From NCBI RefSeq assembly GCF_900105965.1, contig NZ_FNTV01000001.1, forward strand, positions 1,302,001 through 1,366,000: DNA of 64,000 nucleotides, read 5' to 3'. Shown piece after piece: positions 53,426 to 62,052 of this stretch; the stretch's first letter is position 1; every line of letters starts with the position of its first letter. The translations under genes and the position numbers were made by a program. Below the pieces are notes generated by a model, which saw only the letters and a list, made by a program, of their open reading frames with translations, made no database searches and had not been told where the DNA came from. This stretch comes from Arthrobacter alpinus. GTDB taxonomy: Bacteria; Actinomycetota; Actinomycetes; Actinomycetales; Micrococcaceae.

Positions 53426-53458
53426 ACCATCTTTTTTTGATTCGCACCGACCTTAGGA

Positions 53459-54247
53459 ATGAACGTGAACTCAACCACCGACTACACCCAACTGTTCCGC
53501 CTCGATGGACGCCTCGCCATGGTGATTGGGGCCGGCAGCGGCATCGGCCGCGAGTCCACCCTTGCCCTGGCCGCCCAGGGGGCCACTGTCATCTGCGCGG
53601 ACCGCAACGTTGAAGCCGCCCAGGAAAGTGCCGTGATGGCCGGCGGGGGCGCCACCGCCATTGCGTTGGATGTCACCGACGTGGACGCCGTCACGGCCGC
53701 CGCCGTGGCCTATCCCGAACTGGACGCCTTGGTTTTTACGGCGGCCACCAATGTCCGCAAACGGATAGCGGATTACACCATGGAGGAATTTGATCGCGTA
53801 GTGAACCTCAACTTGCGCGCCTCCTTCGCCCTGATCCGGGCCTTCGCTCCGCAGATGGCAGCTCGGGGCGGCGGCTCGATCACAGGATTTTCCTCGATTC
53901 GAGCCTCCGTGGTTGAGCCCGGCCAGGGCGCCTATGCCGCCACGAAGGCTGGTCTGGTTCAGTTGATCCGCACGGCCGCCGCGGAATTCGGGGAACAGGG
54001 CGTGCGTGTCAACGCGATTGCACCGGGCGTCGTCGAGACGCCGCTGACGGCCCAGATCAAGGCGAACCCGGAGTGGTACAACGCCTACGCAAACAAGAGT
54101 GCGTTGGGTCGCTGGTCCCGCCCGGAGGAACTGGCAGGCGCCGTGGTCTACCTGGCTTCGGATGCGGCCAGTTTTGTGACCGGATCGGTCTTGACCGTCG
54201 ATGGCGGTTGGACCGCCATCGACGGTCGGTTCACCCCGCCAGCTTGA
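53459..54247 (+). CDS. SDR family oxidoreductase
   Basis: Classical short-chain dehydrogenase of 262 residues. The cofactor motif is GAGSGIG (24-30) with ADRN after strand 2, favouring NAD. The catalytic residues are Ser146 (FSSIRAS), Tyr159 and Lys163 (YAATK). It ends with the usual FVTGSVLTVDGGW. It lies downstream of the aldehyde dehydrogenase and its 3' end overlaps that of the amidase by 17 bp. Oxidation of pantoate to aldopantoate is the predicted role in the proposed pathway; other alcohols are possible. Confidence 0.93.
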   Translation: MNVNSTTDYTQLFRLDGRLAMVIGAGSGIGRESTLALAAQGATVICADRNVEAAQESAVMAGGGATAIALDVTDVDAVTAAAVAYPELDALVFTAATNVRKRIADYTMEEFDRVVNLNLRASFALIRAFAPQMAARGGGSITGFSSIRASVVEPGQGAYAATKAGLVQLIRTAAAEFGEQGVRVNAIAPGVVETPLTAQIKANPEWYNAYANKSALGRWSRPEELAGAVVYLASDAASFVTGSVLTVDGGWTAIDGRFTPPA

Positions 54248-55649
54248 GCTCCGTGTGAGAGGAGGCGCGGGCCCAATCCGGGACCGTGTCTCCCCGCACC
54301 GTTTCAAACCATGCGGCCGCCGCCAATACCTTGTCATCGGAACCTACTGGGCCAGCCAACTGCAGCCCGATTGTCCGGCCGTCGGGCGAGAAGCCGCAGT
54401 TGACGGTGGCAGCAGGCTGGCCCGAGATGTTGTACGGCAAGGTAAATGAAATATGGGCCATCGGCAAGTCTGGATCATCCACAGGCATGGGCTGCTCCGC
54501 AGGAAACGCCACCATCGGCGCCACGGGGGATAGCACCAGGTCAAAACCGGCGGTAGCAAAGATCGTAGCCTGTTGTACCTGGGCGAAGCGGTGGTAGTGC
54601 TCCATGGTGGCAACGCCGTCGTAATCCTTACCTCCTGAACACCAGCGTGCAATGTAGGGCAGCACCTCATCACGCTGTTCCTCATTGAGTGCGCTGTAAT
54701 CAGCCCAAGACCGGGTCCGCCAGAATGCGTCGATCCCGGCAAGTTGGGCCGGGGTCATGAACGGGGGAAGTTCCACAACGTGGGCACCGGCCGCGGCAAA
54801 AAGTTCCGCCGCGCGTTGCACGGCTGCGGCTACCTGCGGATCAACGCCAGCACCGGAGCCGGCGTCCAGTTGCACGGCGACCCGCAGTCCGGCGGGGTTG
54901 GCCGGGCCGGCGAACCAGTCCATGGCTGGGTAGGGACGCGCGGAATAGTCGCGGAGGTCAGGCCGCGCGATAAGGCTCATGAGTGCGGCCGAATCTGCGG
55001 CCGTGCGGGCCAACGGTCCTGCAGCCCTGCCAAGATAGGGCACGTTGAGCGGGACCAGTCCAGCGCTGGGTTTCAAGGTGGCCAAGCCAGACCAGGTCCC
55101 CGGAAGCCGGATGGAACCACCAATATCGGTGCCAACGTGCCACGGGCCGTACCCGGCTGCGGCTGCTGCGCCGGCTCCGGCGCTCGACCCTCCAGTTGTC
55201 AACGAAGGATCCAGCGCATTGCGGCTGATCCCATGCAGGGAAGACACACCCGAGGACAGCATTCCCCAGTCAGGCATCGTAGTGGAACCCAGAATGACGA
55301 TTCCAGCCTCCAGCAGCCTGTCCGTGACGGGCGCGTTCTCTGTCGCAACAGGTGGGTTGGAAATGGCGGTTCCAGAGGGGACGGACACTCCGATTCGGGT
55401 GATGTTCTCCTTTACAGTGGCAGGGACGCCGTCGAACGCCGAAAGCTGCGTACCAGTGGCCCACCGTTTGGCCGAAGCCTCGGCATCACGACGAACCTGC
55501 TCCGGATCGTGGACGTAGAACGCGTTGAGGACCGGCTCAAGATCGGCAATCCGTGACAGCACCGACTCGGCAACCTCCCGAGGATCCAACCCCGAGGCGT
55601 AGGCGGCAGAGAGCTCACGTGCCGATAAATCGTGTTCAGGCTGGTTCAT
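54231..55649 (-). CDS. Amidase signature family hydrolase, candidate pantothenase
   Basis: Amidase of 472 residues with the Ser-cisSer-Lys triad: Lys80 in GVPATVKEN, Ser155 within TTGGSSAG, and nucleophile Ser179 in GTDIGGSIR. No signal peptide, so cytosolic. It lies 23 bp after the ABC transporter ATPase gene and looks like the last gene of that importer operon, meaning its substrate is probably the imported compound. In the proposed pathway it cleaves the amide of pantothenate to beta-alanine and pantoate. Amidase signature enzymes act on many amides, so this needs testing. Confidence 0.92.
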   Translation of the reverse strand: MNQPEHDLSARELSAAYASGLDPREVAESVLSRIADLEPVLNAFYVHDPEQVRRDAEASAKRWATGTQLSAFDGVPATVKENITRIGVSVPSGTAISNPPVATENAPVTDRLLEAGIVILGSTTMPDWGMLSSGVSSLHGISRNALDPSLTTGGSSAGAGAAAAAGYGPWHVGTDIGGSIRLPGTWSGLATLKPSAGLVPLNVPYLGRAAGPLARTAADSAALMSLIARPDLRDYSARPYPAMDWFAGPANPAGLRVAVQLDAGSGAGVDPQVAAAVQRAAELFAAAGAHVVELPPFMTPAQLAGIDAFWRTRSWADYSALNEEQRDEVLPYIARWCSGGKDYDGVATMEHYHRFAQVQQATIFATAGFDLVLSPVAPMVAFPAEQPMPVDDPDLPMAHISFTLPYNISGQPAATVNCGFSPDGRTIGLQLAGPVGSDDKVLAAAAWFETVRGDTVPDWARASSHTELKLAG

Positions 55650-55672
55650 GACGGTCCTTTCATTGGTGTTTG

Positions 55673-57457
55673 CTAGTCGTTCTGCAGCGCCAGGGACTCC
55701 CTGGCGAGAACTTCGGTGCGAAGATTCATTGAACTCGCCACGAGTTTTTGCGTGTAAGGATGCTGTGGATTCTGATAAACACTTTCGGTTTCGCCGGCCT
55801 CCACAATCTCTCCCTTGCGCATGACCACCACCCGATCACACAGATGCCGCACCACCGCCAGGTCGTGAGAAACAAAAACGAGAGTCAACTGGTACTGGTC
55901 CACCAAGTCCGCCAGCAGGTTCAGGACCTGTGCCCGGACGGAGACGTCCAAGGCCGAAACGGGTTCGTCGGCCACCAACACCCGTGGCCGACAAATCAGG
56001 GCTCGGGCTATGGAAATGCGCTGGCGCTGGCCACCTGAGAACTGGTGCGGATACCGCTCAAGGGTTTCCGGGCCCAGCCCCACGGCATCAAGCATTGATA
56101 CGGCCATGTCACGGCGCTGCGCGGCCGTCTCCGTGCGGCCAGGAACCAAGAGTGGCTCGGTGATGATGTCAAGCACCCGCATGCGCGGATTGAGGGAACC
56201 CATGGGGTCCTGGAAGACAATCTGCAGCTCCTGGCGCAATTGGACCAGGCTCCGCTCGGCGGCGCCGGCCACCTCGTTGCCGGCGACCACTGCGGAACCT
56301 GTTGTTGGTTGGTCAAGTCCTGCAAGGATCCGCAACAGGGTGGACTTTCCAGAGCCGGATTCACCAACAACGCCGAGGCGTTCGCCGGGCCGGACAACGA
56401 AGTTCACATCCTTGAGCGCATGCACCTCCGAGGCCTTGCCAAAGAGAGACGTTCGATCGCGCCGGTAGGTGCGGGTCAGCCCCGTCACGGAGATGACAGG
56501 AGGCACAACGTCCGCCTCAGGCTCCGGGGCGGGATCGACGTCGTCCTTAGCGGTTGCGGCACTCACGGCGGCTGCCGCCTTGGCTCGCAGGAGGGCCTCT
56601 TCCGGGCTGGGTGGCACATATGCGGCGGCTGAGGTGACGGTGAATAGGCGTCCGTCATTGTCCTTGGCTTCCATATCACTGGCCGCGAGCAGCCCCCGAG
56701 TGTAGCTGTGCTGGGGGCGAGTGAAGATATCTTCAGTGCGCCCCTCCTCAACCACGCTGCCGTTGTTCATGACGAGAACCCGGGTACACATATTGGCAAC
56801 GACGGCCAGGTCATGGGTAATGAACAACAGCCCCGTGCCGCGTTCCTTCACAGACTCCAAAACCAAATCCAGGACTTGGCGCTGCACCGTGACGTCCAAC
56901 GCCGTGGTGGGCTCATCGCACAACAACAAGGCAGGATCGTTGGCAAGCGCCATAGCCAGCATGACGCGTTGGCGCTGGCCGCCGGACAGCTGGTGGGGGT
57001 ATGCGTGTGCCGCTTCGGCAGGATCAGGCAGCTTCACGGCGGCCAGCATCTCGATGGCCTTGGCCTTCGCCTCGCGGCGGGATCCGGCAGTCCCGTGCAC
57101 CGTCATGATCTCTGCGACCTGGGCACCCACCCGCATCAGGGGATTCAGTGCGGTGAGTGGCTCCTGGAACACCATGGTCATGTCGCGGCCACGGATTTTG
57201 CGCATCGAAGCGTCCGTGGCTCCGATGAAGTTGTGACTGTGGCCATCCAGGTGCACTGCGCCACTGGCCTGCAAGCCCTCGGGCAACAGGCCCATAAGTG
57301 CTGTGGTGGTCAGTGACTTGCCGGAACCGGACTCGCCAATCAAGCCAATCCGCTCTCCACGGGCCATGGCAAACGAGACATCTCGGACCAGGCCGAAACC
57401 GCCATAGTTCACGGCGAGATTTTCAACGGTCAGCAGTGATGGTGCGGTGGTGTTCAC
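55673..57457 (-). CDS. Fused two-domain ABC transporter ATPase, DppD-DppF type
   Basis: Double-ATPase subunit of a peptide-type importer, 594 residues. Domain 1 has Walker A GESGSGKSL (41-49), LSGGQRQRVM and LLLCDEPTTALDV. Domain 2 has GESGSGKST, FSGGQRQRIS and ADEPVSALDV. The linker between them (about residues 275-320) is long and Ala/Asp/Glu-rich. It overlaps the DppC-type permease gene by 4 bp and precedes the amidase. It is a different lineage from the fused ATPase at 7364. Confidence 0.93.
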   Translation of the reverse strand: MNTTAPSLLTVENLAVNYGGFGLVRDVSFAMARGERIGLIGESGSGKSLTTTALMGLLPEGLQASGAVHLDGHSHNFIGATDASMRKIRGRDMTMVFQEPLTALNPLMRVGAQVAEIMTVHGTAGSRREAKAKAIEMLAAVKLPDPAEAAHAYPHQLSGGQRQRVMLAMALANDPALLLCDEPTTALDVTVQRQVLDLVLESVKERGTGLLFITHDLAVVANMCTRVLVMNNGSVVEEGRTEDIFTRPQHSYTRGLLAASDMEAKDNDGRLFTVTSAAAYVPPSPEEALLRAKAAAAVSAATAKDDVDPAPEPEADVVPPVISVTGLTRTYRRDRTSLFGKASEVHALKDVNFVVRPGERLGVVGESGSGKSTLLRILAGLDQPTTGSAVVAGNEVAGAAERSLVQLRQELQIVFQDPMGSLNPRMRVLDIITEPLLVPGRTETAAQRRDMAVSMLDAVGLGPETLERYPHQFSGGQRQRISIARALICRPRVLVADEPVSALDVSVRAQVLNLLADLVDQYQLTLVFVSHDLAVVRHLCDRVVVMRKGEIVEAGETESVYQNPQHPYTQKLVASSMNLRTEVLARESLALQND

Positions 57458-58314
57458 GGGCGGTCTCCGTTCAGTTTGGGATCAAAGCGGTCCCGCAGTC
57501 CATCACCCAACATGTTGAAACCCATCACGGCAACCGCGATGGCCAGGCCGGGCCAGAAGGCAAGCAGCGGAAACGTGCCCAGAAATTGTTGAGACTCCTG
57601 AAGCATGCGTCCCCAGCTTGGAACCGGCGGCGGTGTGCCCAGCCCAAGGAAGGACAAGGCCGCCTCGGCCAAGACGGCCAGCGCAAAGGTTACCGAGCAC
57701 TGCACCACCACCATGCCAATGATGTTGGGCAAAACATGCCGGCGGGCAATCCGAAGAGCCGGTTGGCTGGATGCCTTGGCGGCCTGGACATACTCGGTGC
57801 TCATGACCTGAAGCGTGCCTGACCGTGCCACCCGGGCGAAGCCGGGAACGGAACCAAGACCAATGGCGACCATGGCCGTTACGGTGCTGGCTCCGAAAAT
57901 GGCGGAAAACATGATGGCCAGCAGAAGGGCCGGAAAAGCCAACAGGATGTCAGCAAAACGCATTGTCACTTCCTCCGTGGCGCCACGTTTCATGCCTGCA
58001 AGAATTCCCAGGGGGGTGCCCAAGAGCAATGCAATGCCTACCGAAACCATGCCAACGAGCAAAGTGATGCGGGCACCGTAAAGGATTCCAGAGAACACGT
58101 CCCGTCCATAACGGTCTGTCCCCATCAGGTGCGTCAGGCTTGGTCCCTGCAACCGGTCCAACGGATAGGCCTGAACCGGGTCAAAGGGCGTCCAAACGTA
58201 GGAAAGCAGGGCGGAGAGAACCACCACACCCACTAAGATTGCCCCCACGAGCATGGATCCGCGCCACGGGCGGCGCCGCTTCACGGGGCTGATGATCTTG
58301 ATCTTTGTTGCCAT
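57454..58314 (-). CDS. ABC transporter permease, DppC type
   Basis: Channel subunit of 286 residues. It has a first span (MLVGAILVGVVVLSALLSYVW), the HLMGTDRYGRDVFSGILYGAR signature near residue 63, an EAA loop (SQPALRIARRHVLPNIIGMV), and the ending NMLGDGLRDRFDPKL. Ten base pairs separate it from the upstream DppB-type gene. Confidence 0.94.
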   Translation of the reverse strand: MATKIKIISPVKRRRPWRGSMLVGAILVGVVVLSALLSYVWTPFDPVQAYPLDRLQGPSLTHLMGTDRYGRDVFSGILYGARITLLVGMVSVGIALLLGTPLGILAGMKRGATEEVTMRFADILLAFPALLLAIMFSAIFGASTVTAMVAIGLGSVPGFARVARSGTLQVMSTEYVQAAKASSQPALRIARRHVLPNIIGMVVVQCSVTFALAVLAEAALSFLGLGTPPPVPSWGRMLQESQQFLGTFPLLAFWPGLAIAVAVMGFNMLGDGLRDRFDPKLNGDRP

Positions 58315-58324
58315 GGCGAATCCC

Positions 58325-59272
58325 CTAAGCCGATTTCCGAATGCGCGGATCGAGGACGGTATAGAACACGTCCACCAGCAAATTGATGACCAAGGTGATC
58401 CCTACCAGCACCATCACCACGGATTGAACCGTGAGCAGGTCCCGGTTGCCAACGGCATCCAACAACATGGAGCCCAGTCCTGGGATCACAAAGACTCTCT
58501 CGATGACGACAGCGCCAATGATCAATGCGGCCAACTGGACCGAGGTGACAGTCAAGACGGGGATGGCGGCGTTCCGCAATCCGTGCTTGAGCAGCGCAGC
58601 AAGGGGCGACAACCCCTTGGCCCGCGCTGTCCGCAAGTAGTCTTCACTCATTACCTCTAGGACGGCCGAACGGACGTACCGGGTCAGAATTGCCGCCTGG
58701 ACGGAGGCCAGCGCCAGCACGGGCAACGCCACCCGGGATAGGAATTGGCCAAAGTCCTGCCCCGGCGGGGTCCAGCCATTGGCGGGGAACCAGCCCAGGT
58801 TCAGGGCAAATATCACTACCAGCAGGATTCCGGCAAGGAAGCCGGGAATGGCAATGGCTAGCTGGCTGATGGCACTGATGAGCGCGCCCGAGGCCCTTCG
58901 ATGCTTGACGGCGGCCAACGTTCCCATCGGAATGGCAATGACCAACGCCACCAGCATCGCCAGGACCACCAGAATCAGCGATACCTGGACACGATCGGCA
59001 ACGAGTGGGCTGATGTTTTGGTGGGTCACGTAGGAAGTGCCGAATTCACCAAATGGCAGGCCCCGGGCCCACTCCAGGTACTGCACTATGAGTGGACGAT
59101 CGGTTCCGAACTCAGCACGGGTTTGTGCAATCAGCTCCGGTGTTGCATCAACGCCAAGTGCGATCTGGGCCGGATCTCCCGGCACGGTGCGCATCACAAG
59201 GAATACCAGGACCGTGGCCGCCACAAAGGTTGCCACAAACCTGACCAGGTTGGTCAAAATACGCATCACCAT
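58325..59272 (-). CDS. ABC transporter permease, DppB type
   Basis: Channel subunit of 315 residues with an N-terminal span, the PGDP motif (residues 31-34), the EAA-type loop AKGLSPLAALLKHGLRNAAIPVL, and the standard ending FYTVLDPRIRK. It lies 65 bp after the binding-protein gene in the importer operon. Confidence 0.94.
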   Translation of the reverse strand: MVMRILTNLVRFVATFVAATVLVFLVMRTVPGDPAQIALGVDATPELIAQTRAEFGTDRPLIVQYLEWARGLPFGEFGTSYVTHQNISPLVADRVQVSLILVVLAMLVALVIAIPMGTLAAVKHRRASGALISAISQLAIAIPGFLAGILLVVIFALNLGWFPANGWTPPGQDFGQFLSRVALPVLALASVQAAILTRYVRSAVLEVMSEDYLRTARAKGLSPLAALLKHGLRNAAIPVLTVTSVQLAALIIGAVVIERVFVIPGLGSMLLDAVGNRDLLTVQSVVMVLVGITLVINLLVDVFYTVLDPRIRKSA

Positions 59273-59337
59273 GCCGGGATCCCATTCATTCGATCGTTCG
59301 ATTCATCCGCACTGCCAGCCACACTCAGCGGACCTGA

Positions 59338-60854
59338 CTACTTCCACCCCATGGAGCTTACGTCCAAGCCGGTTGACACGGCATTGGCTGGAATCCCGGT
59401 TACCTCGGACTTGGCCACCACAATGTTGGGGAAAAGGAACAAGACATCGGAACCGGCATCGTCAACGATGCTCTTGACAACCTTCTTCATACCGGAAACA
59501 TAACCGGCTTCATCGGCGGTGTCGGCTGCCGCGGCGTCTTCCTTGATCTTTGAATTATCAAAGCCAATGTAGTAGTCCGGGTCATTGAACATGGTCAAAA
59601 CATCGCGTGATTCAACAGCCAGAATGACGGACATTTGGTAGTCGTGCTTGGTGAAGACCTGGTCCAGCCAAACGGCCGGGAACTCTGTCGAGGCGATTTT
59701 TGCGTTGATGCCGACATCCTTGAGCTGCGAGACGACAATTTCCGATACCGCGGTGGCGTATGGGCGTGTGGGAACCGAGAACGTAATGTTCAGATTCTCA
59801 ACACCTGCCTCCTTCAGCAACGCCCGGGCCTTCTCCGGGTTGAAGGGGTACACGTCGTTGAGGTCTTCGTAGTAGGGATCAGACGGCGGGACGGGTCCGC
59901 CGATCAGCGTTCCCATGCCGTTCCATGCGGTATCCATGACGGCTTTGCGGTCCACGGCGTACATAACGGCCTGTCGGACGCGCACATCATTGAAGGGTGC
60001 CGTCTTGTTATTCATCGACAAGACGATCTTGCCCGTGGATGTGCCCTCGAGAACCTGGTAGTCCTTGTTGTCTTTGAAGCTTGAAAGCAGTTCGGGGGAC
60101 TGCATGTTGTAAACCACGTCGACGTCCCCGACTGGAGGGCATTGGTGGTGGCCGTGGCATCCGCAAAGTAGCGAAGGGTTGCGGTTTTCAGCGAAGGTGC
60201 CGTGCCCCAGTAGTCCGTGCGTGCAGCCAGTTCAAGGGCCTCGCCCGGCTTCCACGCGCTGACAGTAAAGGGCCCCGTTCCTACCGGCGTGGTGGCAAGG
60301 GCTGAAACTCCATTGGGATCGAACATGGCGCCGATAGGCGAGCCCATGTCGTAGAGCCATGCATTGCTGGGCTGGCTGAGCTCCACCTTTACTTCGGTAT
60401 CGCTGACAACGGAGACGGCCTTAACAACATTCATCTTGTTCTTCAGGCTGGACTTCCAAGCATCGGACTTGACGCGTTCAATGCTGAACTTGACGTCCTC
60501 TGCCGTGAAGGCATCACCGGAAGAGAACGTCACGCCGGGGTGAAGTTTGAACGTGTAAGTCTTACGGTCTTCGCTCAGCTCCCAGGAGTCGGCAAGCAGT
60601 GGCTGCAATTTACCGTCCTGGTCTATGCGCACCAGACCCTGATAAATGTTTGCCATAAGTGCCTGGGGAATGGCGGCACCTGCCGTAGTGGTGAAATCGA
60701 GGTTTACCGGGGGACCGGTAAGGGCCACAGTCAGCGACGTCTTGGCCTCGGCGTCGTTGGTGCCCGACGACGAGCCTGCATTGCAAGCGGTTAGCGACAG
60801 CGAGGCTGCCAGCAGCAACACCATCGACCGGCTTATTTTGTTTGAGCGAAGCAT
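59338..60854 (-). pseudogene. ABC transporter substrate-binding lipoprotein, frameshifted
   Basis: Family-5 binding protein of the Dpp-type importer, split by a -1 frameshift. The first frame (from ATG 60854) has a lipobox LTAC with Cys24, TFKLHPGVTFSSGDAFTAEDVKFSIE and VGTGPFTVSAWKPGEALEL. It stays family-like to NALQSG. The second frame then continues DVDVVYNMQSPELLSSF and runs to 59338 through the family C-terminus. The break falls in the G run at 60126-60129, where one added base would restore a full protein of about 505 residues. Since all other operon genes are intact, a sequencing or assembly error, or a very recent mutation, is more likely than an old pseudogene. Confidence 0.85.
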
Positions 60855-61221
60855 GTGTACCCCATCGGTTGGAATCTAGTGTTCGATCGACTCTTCAATG
60901 TGACCTGTCCAACACCATTGAAGTTCATAAGCCACCATATTTCAATGGTCAGGCCAGTTATATTGTGTACATGTGTTGTTGAAATCTACGGGTCCATGCG
61001 AGCCACCGCTGCGAACCGGGTCAAAGATGACGTGCAATTGTGCAATGTGACCGCGCGGTCCCGTCCATGCTGCTGGATGGGACCGCACTCATTGCCTAAG
61101 ATTCCCAACACCTCGGCACTGATGTGAAATCGGCAATGGTTGTATATTTCTAATCAGTTGGCTGGTCCTACCAGTTCAGCAACAGCTCGCACATCCATAG
61201 TTCCACCGACCTAAGGCACCG
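60855..61221. other. Divergent promoter region between importer operon and FCD regulator
   Basis: This 367-bp gap holds no supported gene. It is locally AT-richer than its surroundings. It contains three TTCAATG-type half sites (about 60895, 60916 as CCATTGAA, and 60941 as TTCAATGG), an imperfect TGGTCAGGCCA (60946-60956) and a perfect FCD-type site (61162-61174), so it is probably a regulated two-way promoter. Confidence 0.55.
61162..61174. promoter_or_regulatory. FadR/FCD-type operator before the FCD regulator gene
   Basis: CTGGT-CCT-ACCAG is a perfect inverted repeat containing the TGGT-N3-ACCA core. It lies 48 bp before the FCD regulator ATG. Autoregulation, and control of the divergent importer operon, are inferred. 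Confidence 0.65.
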
Positions 61222-61974
61222 ATGAAAACAGTCACCTTCACGCCAGCAGTCGCAACCCTCACTTATGAGCGGGTTGTCGAGCAGATTGAAACGGCCATCA
61301 CCTCTGGAGCGATCGCTGCCGGTGATCATTTGCCCTCCGAACGAGAACTGATGGTTCAGTTTTCCGTGAGCAGGCCAACTGTCCGTGAGGCATTGCGGGT
61401 CCTGCAGTCCATGGGTTTGGTTGAATCCAAACCGGGCGGGCGCGGCGGACCCAAGGTTTTGGAACCCTCACCGGAATCAATGACCCGCTCCTTCGTCACC
61501 ATGGCGCGCATGGACTCCTTGTCCATGTCGGAGCTGGTTCAGTTTCGGCTGGTCCTGGAATCATCTGCATGCCGCCTGGCTGCAGCACTGCACAACGCCG
61601 AGCAATTGGCGTCCATGAGTTCGGCCATAGAACGCATGGAGCAGGCCGTCGGTAAGGATGCTGAAGCCTTTGCCCGGGCTGACGTGGACTTTCACTTGGC
61701 TGTGTGGGAAGCCAGCGGCAATGCCTTGCTGACCATGTGTGGACGTGCTGTGGCGGAGGCAATCGTTGGGTTGATTACCCAGCAGCTCTCAGGTTCGGAC
61801 GCGACCGAGAGAACCGAGGCCGCCTCGGCATCGTTGGACCGTGAGATCTTCGAGGACATTGCGGCCCGACGAGGAGTGGAAGCCGGTCGCCGGGCCCGCC
61901 AGGCCATCTACGACCGCTATGTTCCGTTGCTTCCGGAGGGCACAGTTCTTGGCATGGACGCCTTGCTGGATTAG
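61222..61974 (+). CDS. GntR family regulator, FadR/FCD subfamily
   Basis: Regulator of 250 residues. The winged HTH is ITSGAIAAGDHLPSERELMVQFSVSRPTVREALRVLQSMGLVESKPGGRGG (about residues 28-78). The C-terminal FCD helical domain has ADVDFHLAVW (metal-site Asp and His) and MCGRAVAEAI. It is divergent from the Dpp-type importer and amidase operon. The matching sites at 51851 and 61163 suggest it controls both that operon and the oxidation genes. FCD regulators usually sense small organic acids; pantoate or 2-oxoisovalerate-like acids would fit here, by inference only. Confidence 0.92.
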   Translation: MKTVTFTPAVATLTYERVVEQIETAITSGAIAAGDHLPSERELMVQFSVSRPTVREALRVLQSMGLVESKPGGRGGPKVLEPSPESMTRSFVTMARMDSLSMSELVQFRLVLESSACRLAAALHNAEQLASMSSAIERMEQAVGKDAEAFARADVDFHLAVWEASGNALLTMCGRAVAEAIVGLITQQLSGSDATERTEAASASLDREIFEDIAARRGVEAGRRARQAIYDRYVPLLPEGTVLGMDALLD

Positions 61975-62052
61975 GAGGCGTGTGGTTCACCCGTCCATGA
62001 GGGGCACCCGCAGGGACTCCCATGGCTGCAGCCCGCTGGCTAGGGTGGAGTC

